Assembly: GCA_963383645.1 (NCBI GenBank)
Contig: OY726560.1
Span: forward strand, 65,961,823 to 66,025,822
Reading direction: 5' to 3'
DNA length: 64,000 nt
DNA from: Muscardinus avellanarius
Lineage: Eukaryota; Chordata; Mammalia; Rodentia; Gliridae
The first letter of the stretch is position 1. The number at the start of each line of letters is the position of its first letter. Shown here piece after piece: positions 12,614-24,639 of the stretch. A program made the position numbers and the translations under genes. The notes under the pieces were generated by a model. The model ran no database searches and was not told where the DNA came from. It worked only from the letters and a program-made list of their open reading frames with translations.

Positions 12614-12715
12614 AAAGCCAGGCATGGTGGTATATGCTTGTAATCCCAGCATTTGAGAGGGTGTAGCTCAAAGGAAGAATGTCCCTGGTTTCCATCCCCA
12701 GTACTGAAAAAAAAA
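12614..12715 (+). repeat. Internally deleted B1/ID composite SINE
   Basis: The first ~45 bases of the 7SL-like half (GCCAGGCATGGTGGTATATG...) join directly to the tRNA-like half (GGTGTAGCTCAAAGGAAGAATG) at about 12659, missing roughly 110 bases of the usual element, and end in an A run. Confidence 0.85.
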
Positions 12716-13129
12716 TTCTACTTCTTCTCTGAAATCCTATTACTTTTTAAAATGTACATTTCTGCTTAGGTCACTGTCTTTCTTAAACACAAAAGACTCC
12801 TAAATAGAGCTAAGGTATGGTGGTCTTTCAGAGTTGAAACACCACTACCAATCTCAGCCTGAATTTGTGGGTCTTTCCCTCTCAGTCACGGTGCTATTAT
12901 CAAATTAACTATGATAGTCAGTCCTCAAAGAAAGCACAATTATAGTTAAATGACTTTAGTGATGTATCAAGTCACCAAGCACAGGAATGCAGTTTAAGAA
13001 GTGAGATAGTCCAAAGACATATAAAGAAAGAGTTGGTTAGCTTCTCTCAACCTTCCTTCATTCTCATCCTCTTGAAGAACATGTGCTAATAATCTAGGGC
13101 ATATACAATTAGAACGTTCTTCATCCTTT

Positions 13130-14520
13130 TATTGATAACGCTTTGGTTTTATTTTCAAATATTATTATAGCATGCATGTCACCCTGCAATTCATTTTTTT
13201 TTTTAACTTGAAAATGGACATTCCACCAGGCGTGGTAGCACACGCTTGTAATCCCCGTGCTTGGGAGGTGGAGACAGGAGGATCACGCAGGTTCGAAGCC
13301 AGCCTCTCTGGCTTAAGAGACTCTGTTTCCAAATAAAAATATAAAATAGGTCTGGGAGTGTAGCCCGGAGGTAGAAGGGTTTCCAGGAACCCCAGTACAA
13401 CCAAAAAAAAAAAAAAAAGGACATTCCTTCAGGCTTATACATAGGGTCTTTTTTAATCTTTTTAGAACCATCATAAAATTATTTTATACCTATAATTTAT
13501 CTATTCATTTCCCTATTGACCAATGATCAAGCAGATTCCATTTTTGCCACTATTAAAATGATACAGTAAAGGCCTTTTTTTTATTTCAGTAGGAGACATT
13601 CTCAAAAGTAGGATTTCTGGACACAGACTATATTTGCAAACTCTGAAATTTCTTTCAATAAATATATCCAGCTTATGTTCCCAATCTGTCGCCGCATTCT
13701 TCACTGCCACCAGTGCCACGTGTGACAGTTTTCACTCCCGCAGGCATCGTTTCTTCACAGTACCACTCTCTACCAGCATCGCCTGTTGCTTCGGGAACCC
13801 TCTGTGTGTATGAGAGTTACTTTGGCTTGTCAGGATAATGCATTTCTTTTCACATGTCCATGGTCATTTGAATTTCTTCTTCTGCCAATTGCCTGATTGA
13901 AACATTTGAACAATTTTCTATTGGATTGCTTGTCTTTTTCTAATCAGTGTGCGGATTTTCACTGTTTATGATTATTAACCCAATTTTTGTCAAATATTTT
14001 TCTACTTTATCATCTCTGACTTTAGTTATGCTGTCTTTTGTCACACAACAGTTTTAAAAATCTGTATGTAGTCAATACGTTTATTTTCTTCCTTTGACAC
14101 ATTTAGACTTTCTACTTTTCCTGGGAAAATCTCACCTATTAAAGTCTTGTACAAATGGCAACCTAGTTTACTGTTTTATACTTTTAAAACTACTTATGTT
14201 TAAATTGTTAATCCATCTGGAATTAATTTTTGTGTAGAATGAGTAAGAAAAATTTAACCCTACTTTTTTCCAGCCAATTGTGCTTGCATTTTTGTTAAAT
14301 AAACCCTACTTTCTCCACTGAGTTGTAATGCCATCTTTGTCATAAATTAATATCCATATATGTTTGGATTTATTTCAGTCTTTTCTGTTTTACTAATTTC
14401 TGTATATATTTCTATGCCAAAAGCATACTGTCTTAATTATCATAATCTTATAGCGATTTTCATTATCTGATAAATCAAGTCTTGTTTTATTAATTCATAA
14501 ATTTGGAGCATATTCTGGGA
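13130..14520 (-). repeat. Old LINE-1 fragment, antisense, interrupted by a SINE
   Basis: Phrases such as CATTTGAATTTCTTCTTCTGCC, CCAATTTTTGTCAAATATTTTTC and GTTAATCCATCTGGAATTAATTTTTG are characteristic antisense LINE-1 ORF2 text. The frame is destroyed by many changes. Limits are approximate. Confidence 0.65.
13225..13418 (+). repeat. B1/ID composite SINE, short-left-arm subfamily
   Basis: Starts ACCAGGCGTGGTAGCACACG. It has the shorter left arm (CTCTGGCTTAAGAGACTCTG) and the GGGTTTCCAGGAACCCC variant at the end of the tRNA-like half. A-run tail. GGACATTCC flanks it at 13216-13224 and 13419-13427. Confidence 0.94.
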
Positions 14521-15220
14521 CACATTTTATTTCATATAAATGCAGAAATAATTTTATCTACTTCTTTCATCACTACCCCATTCAAGATACTTTTCTTCAA
14601 ATTACATTGTTGCATATGTTAAATGTTAATTTTAGGATAATTTTAAAGTATTTCTCATCATTGAACATGTTACACCTTCTGTATATGTTAGAGTTTCTAA
14701 CATCTAAACATAGTTTATTGTGTTCTCTGTCTTCTCTTGCCCCTCATTTTAGCTTATTACTAATACATCCCAGATTTCATCTTCTTAAAGACAGAGCAAG
14801 GGTACCAGTGGCAGAGGAAAAGCTTGCCTCTAACTGAGGTCTAGGGAGTTAGATTACAAATTTGGAATTGTGCAATGGAACTCCAAAAGTAGAAACCTGC
14901 CCACTCGATGCATGTGGTTCTCAGATGGCTCAGTCCTACCAAATTGTCAGACTTGGAGAGAACCTACACTGCTACATAGAAGCATCCAGAGTTCTTGACC
15001 TTATAACAGGCAGACCTGGGAGTAGAGACTATCTTTTCATGGTTAGCAGAATAATCTTTAAGAACAGAAATATCACTGACATTCTTTGTCCACCCTTTGT
15101 CTCTACCTGAAAGACCTTGATAGCCCAGCTTGTATGGTTACTGAGGGGAAAAAAAATCCATAAGCAAAGAAAAACTGTAATTCACTCAAGCAGCACTCAG
15201 TAAAATTATTCAGAAGGTAG
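14521..15220. other. Intergenic sequence, no gene seen
   Basis: The small open frame at 14862-15110 resembles no known protein, and nothing else supports it. Confidence 0.5.
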
Positions 15221-15224
15221 TAAC

Positions 15225-15460
15225 AACAATGACAACACACACTTATTGAATGCTTACTAAGTGCCAAGCACAGTTTTCATTTTTTAGTAATCTAACCTAC
15301 CATTTAATATAATAAAATATATACGAGCCTATTATTTAAAACTTTTCAAAATAAAATTTCTCAACTTTTAGAATAACCTTAAAAGGTATATAACTATGAT
15401 TAGTCCCATTTGACAAATGAAAAAACCGAAGCATGGAGAAGTCAAACAACTTTTCAGGAG
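15225..15460 (-). repeat. MIR, antisense
   Basis: CACTTATTGAATGCTTACTAAGTGCCAAGCACAG and, after an AT-rich insertion, CCCATTTGACAAATGAAAAAACCGAAGCATGGAG match the antisense MIR core. Confidence 0.75.
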
Positions 15461-15488
15461 ACAGCATTTGCAATTCAAAAACCCATTC

Positions 15489-15690
15489 TCAGCTGAGAGT
15501 GGTGGTGCACACCTGTAATCCCCATGCTTGGGAGGCTGAGACAAGACCAAAGCAAGTTAGAGCCCAACCCCAGCAACTCAGTGAGACTTTCTTTCAAAAT
15601 AAAAATTAAGTCGGGCTAGGGGTGTAGCTCAAGGGTGGAACAGCCCTGGGTTCAGTCCTCAGCACCACAAAACAACACCAAAACAAAAGA
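15489..15690 (+). repeat. B1/ID composite SINE, diverged
   Basis: CAGCTGAGAGTGGTGGTGCACACCTG to GGTTCAGTCCTCAGCACCACA with an A/C-rich tail; several small deletions in the left half. Confidence 0.88.
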
Positions 15691-16270
15691 CATGCATTTG
15701 TTTTGGTCACCATGCTGTCAGAACACTTCAGAGCAAATCTGTAGAAAATGCTATTGTGTATATGCCGGTATGTTTCAGAGAAAAATGTATAGCTTGAAAT
15801 GTTTTTCTTCTGGAAATGAGTATGAAAATAAATTACTTAGTTGCAGGAATGAGAAACTAATAAGGTAAAAGATATTGGGATGATAGTTATTAATAAAGAC
15901 TGAAATTAAAGAGAGAAAAATAACTTGAAGTTTGCTTTTCAAACAGGCTAATAAAATGCAAAAACTCTTGCTGTGTCTGATTTTTTTATGAAAAGGGAGT
16001 TAAAAGAAAACCCGTCACTCTAAAGATAAGGATATAACATATATGGTAGGGATAGACAAGAAAATTTAGGGAGTGGGGAGTATATCTATGGAAATACCTT
16101 TAAAATTTTAGAATTGAATGATTTTCTAGAGAAATCTCCACTAAAATGATTGACTCATGAAGAAAACAAAATCCTGAAAGATCAATAACTAGATAGGAGG
16201 TTAAGAATATAAAGGTCTGTTTATAAATGGCACCAAAACTTTCATTTACAATAAAAAATAAAAGCAGGAA

Positions 16271-16483
16271 GATGCTGGGCATGGTGGCACACACCTGTAA
16301 TTTCAGTTCTTGGGAAGCTGAGGCAGGAAAATCACTGTTTAAGAACAGTCTCAGCAAGGTAGTAAGATACTCAGCAACACATCAAGACCCTGTTTCAAAA
16401 CAAAAACTTATAAGGGCTGGAGGTGTAGCTTAGAGGTAGAATGACCCTGAATTCAATCCCTAGTACCACACACAAGAAAAAGT
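16271..16483 (+). repeat. B1/ID composite SINE
   Basis: GATGCTGGGCATGGTGGCACACACC to CAATCCCTAGTACCACACACAAG; both halves present. Confidence 0.9.
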
Positions 16484-17117
16484 ACTTTACCAACTTAACT
16501 TATAAATGTAGATGCAGGATTCTGAAAAGCAAATCAAATAGCATAGTGTAGTAAAAAGAATATACCATGACCAAAGCAACTTAAGAATGAAAAGCCCCCA
16601 TGAGAAATAAGAAAATATTTACTGACATGAATTCATCAACAATTTCATCTTAAGAACTATTCGATATAGGTAGTAGTCAATTGGATGATCCTAAGTCCTA
16701 CTTGGTATGAAAATTTCTGTTTATATTTCTTTTTAATTCAGATTATCATTAACTATCAGAAGGTAGCATCTTTTTCTCTTAAAATGTATTATCCTTCACT
16801 TGCCCAGTATTCACCTATGTTGACATGAACAAGCAAATTCTTCCCAACTATTTATTCTGTAGTCCTCTAATATTCTAATTTTGTTTATAGCATACTAATA
16901 TTTTTTCAGAAAGAGGATTGTAACCAATGGATAAAACCAGTTTTCCCTACTGAAATAGGAATGAATGGTCCGAGCTTAATAACTTTGGGTCAATAGTTCT
17001 ACTTGTTAGATAAGAAAACTGATGGGCTACAAATGCCAGTTGCTCTAGACAACATGGGTCCAGTCAGTGTTCAAAGAGTAATTTGTAATTTCAACATTTA
17101 AAAATTAAAACATTCTA

Positions 17118-17305
17118 GCCAGGCATGGTGGCGCACACTTGTAATCCCGTGCTTGGGAGGCGGAGACAGGAGGATGGCGCAGGTTCAAAGCCAGCCTTGC
17201 TAGCTTAAGAGACCCTGTTTCCAAAAATAAAAATATAAAATAGATCTGGGAGTGTATCCCAGAGGTAGAGGGGTTCCATCCCCAGTACCACCAAAAAAAA
17301 AAAAA
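17118..17305 (+). repeat. B1/ID composite SINE, short-left-arm subfamily, with 17-bp target duplication
   Basis: GCCAGGCATGGTGGCGCACAC through an A-run tail. AAAATTAAAACATTCTA is perfectly repeated at 17101-17117 and 17306-17322, marking a fairly recent insertion. Confidence 0.95.
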
Positions 17306-17322
17306 AAAATTAAAACATTCTA

Positions 17323-18310
17323 TGAAAAGTATGGATTTGTAGCTTCTCTGAAGAACTCAGGAGACCCAGTAACAATGAATCCGGAGTCCATCATGGCAAG
17401 AAACTTGAATTGCAAATAAGCCTCTAGTGAGAGGCTGTGTGGCCATTCCTACAACCCTCTTCCCCAGGCCTTTCTTTCCACACCAGCTCTTGAGGAATTA
17501 TAGCACAGGTGTTGATTCTACTCTTGGAGATAGTGCTGAACTGAAATGCTTGGCAGCTTCTAGATTTTTGAGATTCACAGATTCAGAAGATGATAAAATC
17601 AAAGAAACTAAAAAAATTACAACTGAATAATTTGACCTAATTGAGAAATAACCATTCCTGGGAAACAGAACCATCTTTTAGGTGGTGTGAAAGTAATCCA
17701 GGAAAGCATGGTTTTTACTGCAACACCAAAGCAAACAGGATTGTACTTTACAGCTACCTAAATGGTCCAAAGTCAGGGATAGATTTTCAAAGCATTGCAT
17801 GGGAATTTATCCACCTGATCTCTATTAGAGCTAATAAGAACCACCACTCTGTGCTTTGAAAATTTTTTCTAGGTGTTTCTCTATGAATATTTATGCAATC
17901 AGAAGCAAAATGTACAGCTAAGTATAACCCACTAGATACCATTCTATTATAGCAGAGTTTCAAGTTTTTCTAAATGTTAGAACAAATCTATTACCTAGAA
18001 TTATTTTTTAGGCAAAGAAAAATTGACTGATAGTCACATTCCAGAACAAGATTGAACTGAAAGTTAGAAATTTAGGAAGTAAGTATTTGTCAAGTGCCAT
18101 TTCTTTGTCCTTAATCTCTCCAAGCCTCTGTTTCCTTGTCTGTAGAACAAAAACGTTACCTGATTTTCCTAATCTCAGGACTACTGTTACCCTTCAGGAA
18201 GCTGCACATAGAAAATGCTTAAAAAAAAAAAACAGTATAAAAACTACAGATATTTCTGTTGAATCAATAGATAATAGTAAGAGGTAAAATGTACTTTAAA
18301 AAAAAAAAAT
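17323..18310. other. Intergenic sequence, no gene recognised
   Basis: Two small + strand open frames (17427-17630, 17641-17859) lie here, and I recognise no protein in them. The local composition is mixed; a degraded retrocopy cannot be excluded. Confidence 0.45.
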
Positions 18311-18319
18311 GCTTGTTTC

Positions 18320-18534
18320 AAGCCGGGCGTGGTGGCGCACACTTGTAATCCCAGCATTCGGGAGGCTGAGATCTGGAGGATCGCGGTTCGCGGACAGCCT
18401 CAGCTACTTAGTGAGGCCTCTGCAACTCAGTGAGACCCGGTTTCAAAATAAAGAATAAAAATAGGGCAGGGGCTGTAGCTTGGAGGTCAAATGCCCCTGG
18501 GTTCCATCCCCAGAACCACAAAAAAAAAAAAAAA
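18320..18534 (+). repeat. B1/ID composite SINE with target duplication
   Basis: GCCGGGCGTGGTGGCGCACACTTG to an A-run tail, among the best-preserved copies here. GCTTGTTTC occurs at 18311-18319 and 18535-18543. Confidence 0.95.
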
Positions 18535-18543
18535 GCTTGTTTC

Positions 18544-19388
18544 TTAACTCTTTTCTTTCTTTGCACCTACATTTCTCCAAATTCCAGTTTTCCATGATGG
18601 TTTGGGTGAGATCAACTACTTATTCTTTTAGCATGAGAGGATATTTTGTCATATTGAGACCTGGGCTAACCCACACATCACTTGCCCTCTGCTTGGCTGC
18701 TTCTGAATATTTTCTGATCACTCATTTTAATTAAACAAAAATTCTTAATTTACTTTATTTTATTAGAAATTAAGCACCAGAATTTTTATCTAGAAATTCA
18801 TTTTTCAATTAGTAAAAAGAAGTTATAAAATATTTTGGATTATATTTTAGTATTTTAAATATACAAGTGTCTATATGCCACAGTTTGGTATAACAGAATA
18901 TGGCATTTGCTTAAAAAATCGATCGCTCTCAGTTAACATCCCACTCTGAGAATTATAATTATCAGGTCAAAGCACTATGGTCTATATGCCTTACTGCTCA
19001 AATCTTGGGTTCATGAGTAGGATGCATTGCTCCTTGTATTTCCTCAGAAAATAACATGGCCATTTTCTGAGAAAAAGATCCTATGCTGACTGTCTTTTTC
19101 ACCTTCCTAAGGTACAGAAGAAATGGCTAAAGGATAATACTAGTAGGAAAATTTAATGCCAGTATTTTAATTAACAAATTAATTTATTTACCACTCATTA
19201 AAAATATTTATGTAGTAAATACTTAACTAGTCTGAGTCCTTGAGAAGATAAAAGCACAGCACGGTTGCTACTTTCAGGAAGGTTATATCACAGTGGAGAA
19301 GATAGGGCTTGGCCAGAACTGCTCAGGGATGTATGCTATGTATCTTGGTACATGTAGGGTACTGTGGGGACTAAGGAATCCTGGGAAG
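18544..19388. other. Intergenic sequence, no gene seen
   Basis: AT-rich with no recognised exon or repeat. Confidence 0.5.
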
Positions 19389-19635
19389 ATGTTATGATTT
19401 GAATCCAGAATGTCTCCCAAAATGCTTATGCATTTGGCAATATGGCAATGTTCAGAGGTAAAGCAATTGAATTATGAGGGTTCTAACCTCATCAATGGAT
19501 AAACCTATTGATAGGTTAATAATTTGAATGGATTTACTGTATGGTGGCTGTAGGCTGTAGGCTGGTGGGGCATGGCTAAAGGAGATGGGTCACTGGGGTC
19601 TTGGGGACTATATTTGCCCTTGGCCTGTCTATCTC

Positions 19636-19691
<56 letters not shown>

Positions 19692-19863
19692 CTTCCTGGC
19701 TGCCAAGAGCTGAGCAGCTTTCCTTTGCCACCATGATGCTTCTGCCTTGGAGCCTACCCGCCATGAATTGAACCTTTGAAACATGAGCCAAAATAAACCT
19801 CTCCTTTTTTAAGTTGTTCTTGTTCAGTAACTTGGTCACTGTGCTAAAATGTCTGACTAACAC
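19389..19863 (+). repeat. MaLR-type LTR (MLT1/MST-like), solo
   Basis: Begins TGTTATGATTTGAATCCAGA, contains TAACCTCATCAATGGATAAACC, GGTTAATAATTTGAATGGA, a CCACTTCCTGGCTGCCAAGAG segment, GAGCCAAAATAAACCTCTCC (polyadenylation signal) and ends CTGACTAACACA. This order is typical of MaLR LTRs. A (CT)n tract has expanded inside it. Confidence 0.8.
19642..19690 (+). repeat. (CT)n microsatellite inside the LTR
   Basis: About 24 CT units at the place where related LTRs carry a short CTCTCT run. Confidence 0.97.
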
Positions 19864-20082
19864 AGAGGGTGCCTAACATGACCTTGGTTGGTCAGAGAAA
19901 GCAACCAAGAGGAGGTACCACCTGACTGAGCCATAGAGAATGAGAAGTCCTGTTGCAAATGGCCTTGAAGCTGGGGAAGGTAGTCGGCTTCATTCTGGAT
20001 CTTAAAGTGCTTAGAAAAGAAGAAATGTAAATAGAGAGGTGTACGTACTTTAAATAAGCTTTCCTAAAAATCCTCAAATGGA

Positions 20083-20273
20083 TGCTGGGTGTGGTGGCAC
20101 ATGCTTGTAATCCCCACACTTGGTAAGCGGAGACAGGAGGATCATGCAGGTTCAAAGCCAGCCTCGCTGGCTTAAGAGACCCTGTTTCCAAATAAAAATA
20201 TAAAATAGGTCTGGGAGTGTAGCCCAGAGGTAGAAGGGTTTCAAGGAACCCCAGCACCACCACACACAAAAAA
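20083..20273 (+). repeat. B1/ID composite SINE, short-left-arm subfamily
   Basis: GCTGGGTGTGGTGGCACATG; left arm CTCGCTGGCTTAAGAGACC; end GGGTTTCAAGGAACCCCAGC. Confidence 0.92.
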
Positions 20274-20619
20274 ATCTTTAAATGAAAAACTGATAGAACA
20301 ATTTAAAATATATGAAGTTGATAATATATGCAACATGATAATAACCAATTACCTATTCAGATGCTGTATCATCAGAGTTCTAAGCTTGCCTCTTAAAAGT
20401 TAGGAAATTGGGCATGCTGTTAGAGATCTGGGGAAGATTATGAGTGTGGAAAACATTTATTATTATAGTGACTTTTCTCTGAGAGGCAGTGAACTTTAAA
20501 AAGTTATATAAAGATAGTAACACATGTTCGAGTAATATTTACTAAGGTGAAGAGTTAGTTTTTTGGTTTGTTAAAATGGACATTATTTAGCATGTAGAAA
20601 CCTTGAAGTAGTATGAAGT

Positions 20620-20879
20620 ATTTTTTATTTTTATTTTTATTTATTTATTACTTTGTTTTTTTGTTTTTTTGGTTTTTTTTTTTGCGGGTCTCGGGATAGA
20701 ACCCAGGAACCCAGGAGCATTTGACCCCCTGCCCTAATTTTTATTCTTTATTTTGAAACAGGGTCTCTCTAAGTTGCAGAGGGCCTCACTAAGTAGCTGA
20801 GGCTGTCCGCGAACCACAATCCTCTGGTCTCAGCTTCCTTAATGCTGGGATTACAAGTGTGCGCCACCACGCCCAGCTT
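20620..20879 (-). repeat. B1/ID composite SINE
   Basis: Long T-rich tail (TTTATTTTTATTTTTATTTA), tRNA-like part with a small ACCCAGGA duplication, and the 7SL half ending CACCACGCCCAGC. Confidence 0.9.
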
Positions 20880-20939
20880 GCAGTATTATATGAAGTCTTG
20901 TGTTTTGTTTTTGTTTTTGTGTTTTGTTTTTTGTTTTTA

Positions 20940-21300
20940 TGAAATGGGACATTGAATCCTGTTGGGTACTTTCTTCATTTTTGCTCTTCTTCCTTCCTCC
21001 CAAGAAGTGACTACCTTTCTGGTTTGGGTGTTCACTACTCCCATCATGTCTTTACACTTTCACTACAAATAAATTTCTGTAGTCAATTCACACTATAGCA
21101 TGTTTTAAAGCACAGATCATAAGGTATGATCTGTGTTTTACTTGAACTTGTTTCATCTCTTCAAGTTTATGTGTACCTGCAGATTGTATAAGTGTGCACA
21201 TACACATACATACCTGAAGGAATAAAGCATAAATGGTGTATACACACACTCAGATTGATGTGTGTAACTCTAGTTCATTCACTTTGCCACCACGAAATGG
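20940..21300 (-). repeat. Possible old LINE-1 3' fragment
   Basis: CTACCTTTCTGGTTTGGGTG to GGTATGATCTGTGTTTTACTTG has the texture of an antisense LINE-1 3' UTR. Weak. Confidence 0.25.
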
Positions 21301-21420
21301 CAAATATATTGCAGTTTTAATATAAATTATCTTGGTAATAGAAAACTCTTATTTTTAAAAAAATATCTTGTTACAAATTATTTTTAGCTATTTGAGACAA
21401 AATAACAGTGAATAAAAATT

Positions 21421-21493
21421 TTGTTACTGGGTATAGAAGCCAAGGCCTCCTACCTGTTAGGCAAGTTGCCTTTTACTGACCTACACCCCCAAT
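21421..21493 (-). repeat. Degenerate ID-type SINE monomer
   Basis: The complement reads TTGGGGGTGTAGGTCAGTAAAAGGC then TTGCCTAACAGGTAGGAGGCC, an ID-like head without a 7SL half. Confidence 0.55.
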
Positions 21494-21559
21494 CAACAGT
21501 GATTTATTTTTATATTGTTCTTTATGGTCATGTATAAGAATTTCTTTAAGGAATATATC

Positions 21560-21965
21560 TATAAGTGAAATGGTTAGGTATTATATTAGCTCTCCTTTAT
21601 TATAACAAATACCTGAGATAACTTATGAAGAGAAAAGGTTTTTGAAGAGATGTACTAGGGCTCACAGTTTTAGAGGTTTCAGTCCATGATCAGCTGACCA
21701 TTGCTTTGGACCTATGGCAAGGCACACATCATAGCAGGAGCACATAGCCGAGCAGAACTGCTCATCTCATGGCATGGAGGCAACTGAGGAAGAGAGGATG
21801 AGGGCAGGCTTCCTGCTCCCCTTGAAGTCTCACATGCAATGAGCTAAGGGTCCCCTCCCTAGGCTCCACCTCTTAAAGGTTTCACCACCTCTGGATGGCA
21901 CCACCCTGGAAACTAAGCCTTTATAACACAGGGACCTCTCAAGAAGACTTATGATCCAAATGATA
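21560..21965. repeat. Diverged interspersed repeat (same type as 12146-12592)
   Basis: AACAAATACCTGAGATAACTTATG, GGGCTCACAGTTTTAGAGG, CTCCACCTCTTAAAGGTTTCACC and the closing ACAGGGACCTCTC follow the layout of the 12.2 kb copy. Confidence 0.5.
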
Positions 21966-22702
21966 GCAGGTATAAATGTATTTTTACCTTTCACAAAATT
22001 GATAAGCTTTTTTCTAATATACTTTAACAGTAGGGGGTATGAATTCCCATTATCATAAATTTACTAACATTTGAAATTGTTGGATTTTATAATTTTAAAA
22101 TTTTGGTTAAACTGATAATAAGATGGTATGTGATACAAATTTGAATTTTCTTTGAGTTTATATTTTTTAAATTGGTTATGAAATGGCAAAAAATCTTTTA
22201 TAAAGCAACTGTAGCTGAGGATATATTAGTATAATTGTCCCAGGAAAAATTAATTAAGTAAAAGTACAACCTTTCCCCCAAAATTGTGGTATTAGAATGT
22301 CCCATTCATGTCTGTGTATCATGCCACATTCATTTAGGTAGGTCATTCTAAGATGTGTACTGATAACAATTTTCTACCATCATAATGGTGAGAATCAAAA
22401 TAATTCCTTGATTGTAGAATCTTTTCCAGATCTAGAAATCAATATGCTTTCTCTGAGCTGTCAGTGTACCCTATCCTATGTCTTAGCACATAGACTGAAA
22501 CAGGAGATTGCTATATTTAGAAAATACAAACCACCAAATCACTGAATTCTTTAACTTAGGCAACCCTAGAAATACATAATGTAGAGCTGCTTTATTTTGT
22601 GCAATGATTTAAGAAGCATACATATTCTTTATTATTCAAGTAGAAAAATGTCATGCCCTTTAAAACATAGCATTACCTATCCATTTCCTATTAGTACATA
22701 CC
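21966..22702. other. Intergenic sequence, no gene seen
   Basis: AT-rich; nothing recognised. Confidence 0.5.
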
Positions 22703-22907
22703 TTTTTTTTTCTTAGTACTGAGGATTGAACCTAGAGGCATTTTACCTCCAAGCTACACCCCCAACCCTATTTCTTTTTATTTTGAAACAGTATCTCACT
22801 AAGTTGATGAGAGGCTCACTACTTGCTGAGGCTGTCCTAGAACCTGTAATTCTCCTGTCTCAGTCTCCCAAGTACTGGGATTACAAGCATGGCCACCACA
22901 CCTGGCT
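22703..22907 (-). repeat. B1/ID composite SINE
   Basis: Poly-T start, TACTGAGGATTGAACCTAGAGG, ending CACCACACCTGGC. Confidence 0.92.
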
Positions 22908-22946
22908 AATACACACCTTTTAAGGAGATAAATTACATGCCCTGGG

Positions 22947-23149
22947 GCCTAGGCATGGTAGTGCATGCTTATAATCCTAGTTCTTGGGAGGCTAAGACAG
23001 GAGGATCATAGGTTGGTGGCAGCCTCAGCATTTGTAAGGCCCTCTGCAACTTAGACTCTGTTTCCAAAAAAAAGAATAAAATAGGGTTGGGGCTATAGCT
23101 TGAAGGTAGAATGTCCCTGGGTTCAATCCCCAGTACCAGGGGGAAAAAA
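22947..23149 (+). repeat. B1/ID composite SINE (inverted relative to the one just upstream)
   Basis: GCCTAGGCATGGTAGTGCATG to CAATCCCCAGTACCAGGGGG and an A run. Only about 39 bases separate it from the reverse copy at 22703-22907. Confidence 0.92.
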
Positions 23150-23483
23150 ACCCATATAGTATAAATAATACTAAGTACGGAAACATATTTGAAGTTAATC
23201 TACATTAAGCATAATATATTATGGATAACATTGGCCATTGAAACAATTGAGATACTTGATTTTTAAATTTATATGTGTCTATAGAAGCAGGAAACCTGGA
23301 GATAGTTTTATATCAGAAATTAGTATACATTTTAGCAACTTTTATTACAAAATAATTTTTTATTCACATGATAATTTGTTGCTGTGTAAATATTTCTTCA
23401 GTCCCATATAATAATTTTAATTTTATCTACTTTAATCCGGTTTTGATTTCTTCATTTTCACTATAAGATACTCTTTTTTAAGA

Positions 23484-23565
23484 TTTATTTATTTATTTAT
23501 TTATTTTGCTATTTAGGCTTCATCCTATAGGCATTCTATTGCTGAGCTAGGATAAGAACCTCTTA
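23484..23565 (-). repeat. Truncated degenerate SINE end
   Basis: TTTATTTATTTATTTATTTA followed by GGCTTCATCCTATAGGCATTC and TTGCTGAGCTAGG, resembling the reverse tail and tRNA-like part only. Confidence 0.4.
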
Positions 23566-24213
23566 TAAATATTGTATAATTCATCTGTGGTTCTACTCAA
23601 ATGTCTAGTTTTGCTCTAACAAATGGAAGATCAGACCTAACCATAATATGCACATTCTGTTTCTTCTCATCTTGTACATTATTAGTAAAAAGACGGATGG
23701 TTGTGATATATAATGAGAATGCAGATTCATAACACAATTAGTCTGATGAAAAACAAATTTTAAAGTGCCCCAGGCGGTGAGGACATTACTCTGGATCTCT
23801 GCCCATGTTCTGTATACAAAGTGCTTTTTATATTTATAAGAGCCTAGAATCAACCTGTTAACTGAAATATCAATAAATCCCCAAATGACACCCTGGAAGG
23901 AGACAGTTATAAATGGCGCGTGGGAGTTGGGAACCAGGATTGCATTGTAGGGAGCACATTGTGATACCTTTGCTGTCATTTAAGAGAATTAGAAAGGGAG
24001 GGGCCAGAATCTTCATAACAATTTTGGACACACTGCTGTGTGTCTGTGTGATGACTCCATGCAACTGTAGAACTCCTGCTTTGCAGGTAATACCATATGG
24101 ATCAGTTTAACAAACGAGTTCTGATGGACTTCCTGAGTGCTGACAAAAATGAACTCTAACTTCTTTTTGTCTTTCAAAAAGCCAAATCCTTGCTGTTCCA
24201 ATTGCTCCTAAGT

Positions 24214-24216
<3 letters not shown>
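23566..24216. other. Intergenic sequence, no gene seen
   Basis: The minus-strand open frame at 23605-23979 has no recognisable domain or homologue; treated as chance. Confidence 0.5.

Positions 24217-24265
<49 letters not shown>
24217..24265 (+). repeat. (TG)n microsatellite
   Basis: About 24 TG units, not attached to a SINE. Confidence 0.98.
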
Positions 24266-24269
<4 letters not shown>

Positions 24270-24639
24270 TCTCCCAGGCTTTGATCTGGTTATATTCTCC
24301 CACATTTATTTTTCTTCCACATGTTTTCAATGTTCTTATGTGTCCTATGTCCTAGATAGTATAAGATAGCAAGACAAAAGAAAAATATAAGAAAACGGAG
24401 GGACATTTCCTCCTGTTGTGTTGGCACAGAGAAGACTTGAGCTACTTGTAGACTGGGGAGGAGAGGAGGATGTCAAAGCAGATACCAGTGTCCTCTGTGT
24501 GTTCCCATTATAATTTACCTGCAAGTATAACACAATCTTAATTTGCTTTCTTTTACTGTGGTACCTAACTGACATTGCAGATGATAGAGATGACACCAGT
24601 ACAGGCATCTTGAAAAGAAGCATGTGCATCTAGGGGTGT

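Noticed and set aside
17427..17859. Two adjacent small + strand open frames as a gene
   Set aside because: No recognised homology, no promoter or splice context, and the frames differ.
18460..18520. tRNA-gene-like box A and box B sequences
   Set aside because: They are the tRNA-derived half of the SINE and occur in every copy; none folds into an intact isolated tRNA gene.
19892..20269. 125-codon minus-strand open frame
   Set aside because: Its first part is the translated complement of the SINE at 20083-20273; the same residues recur in frames over other SINEs.
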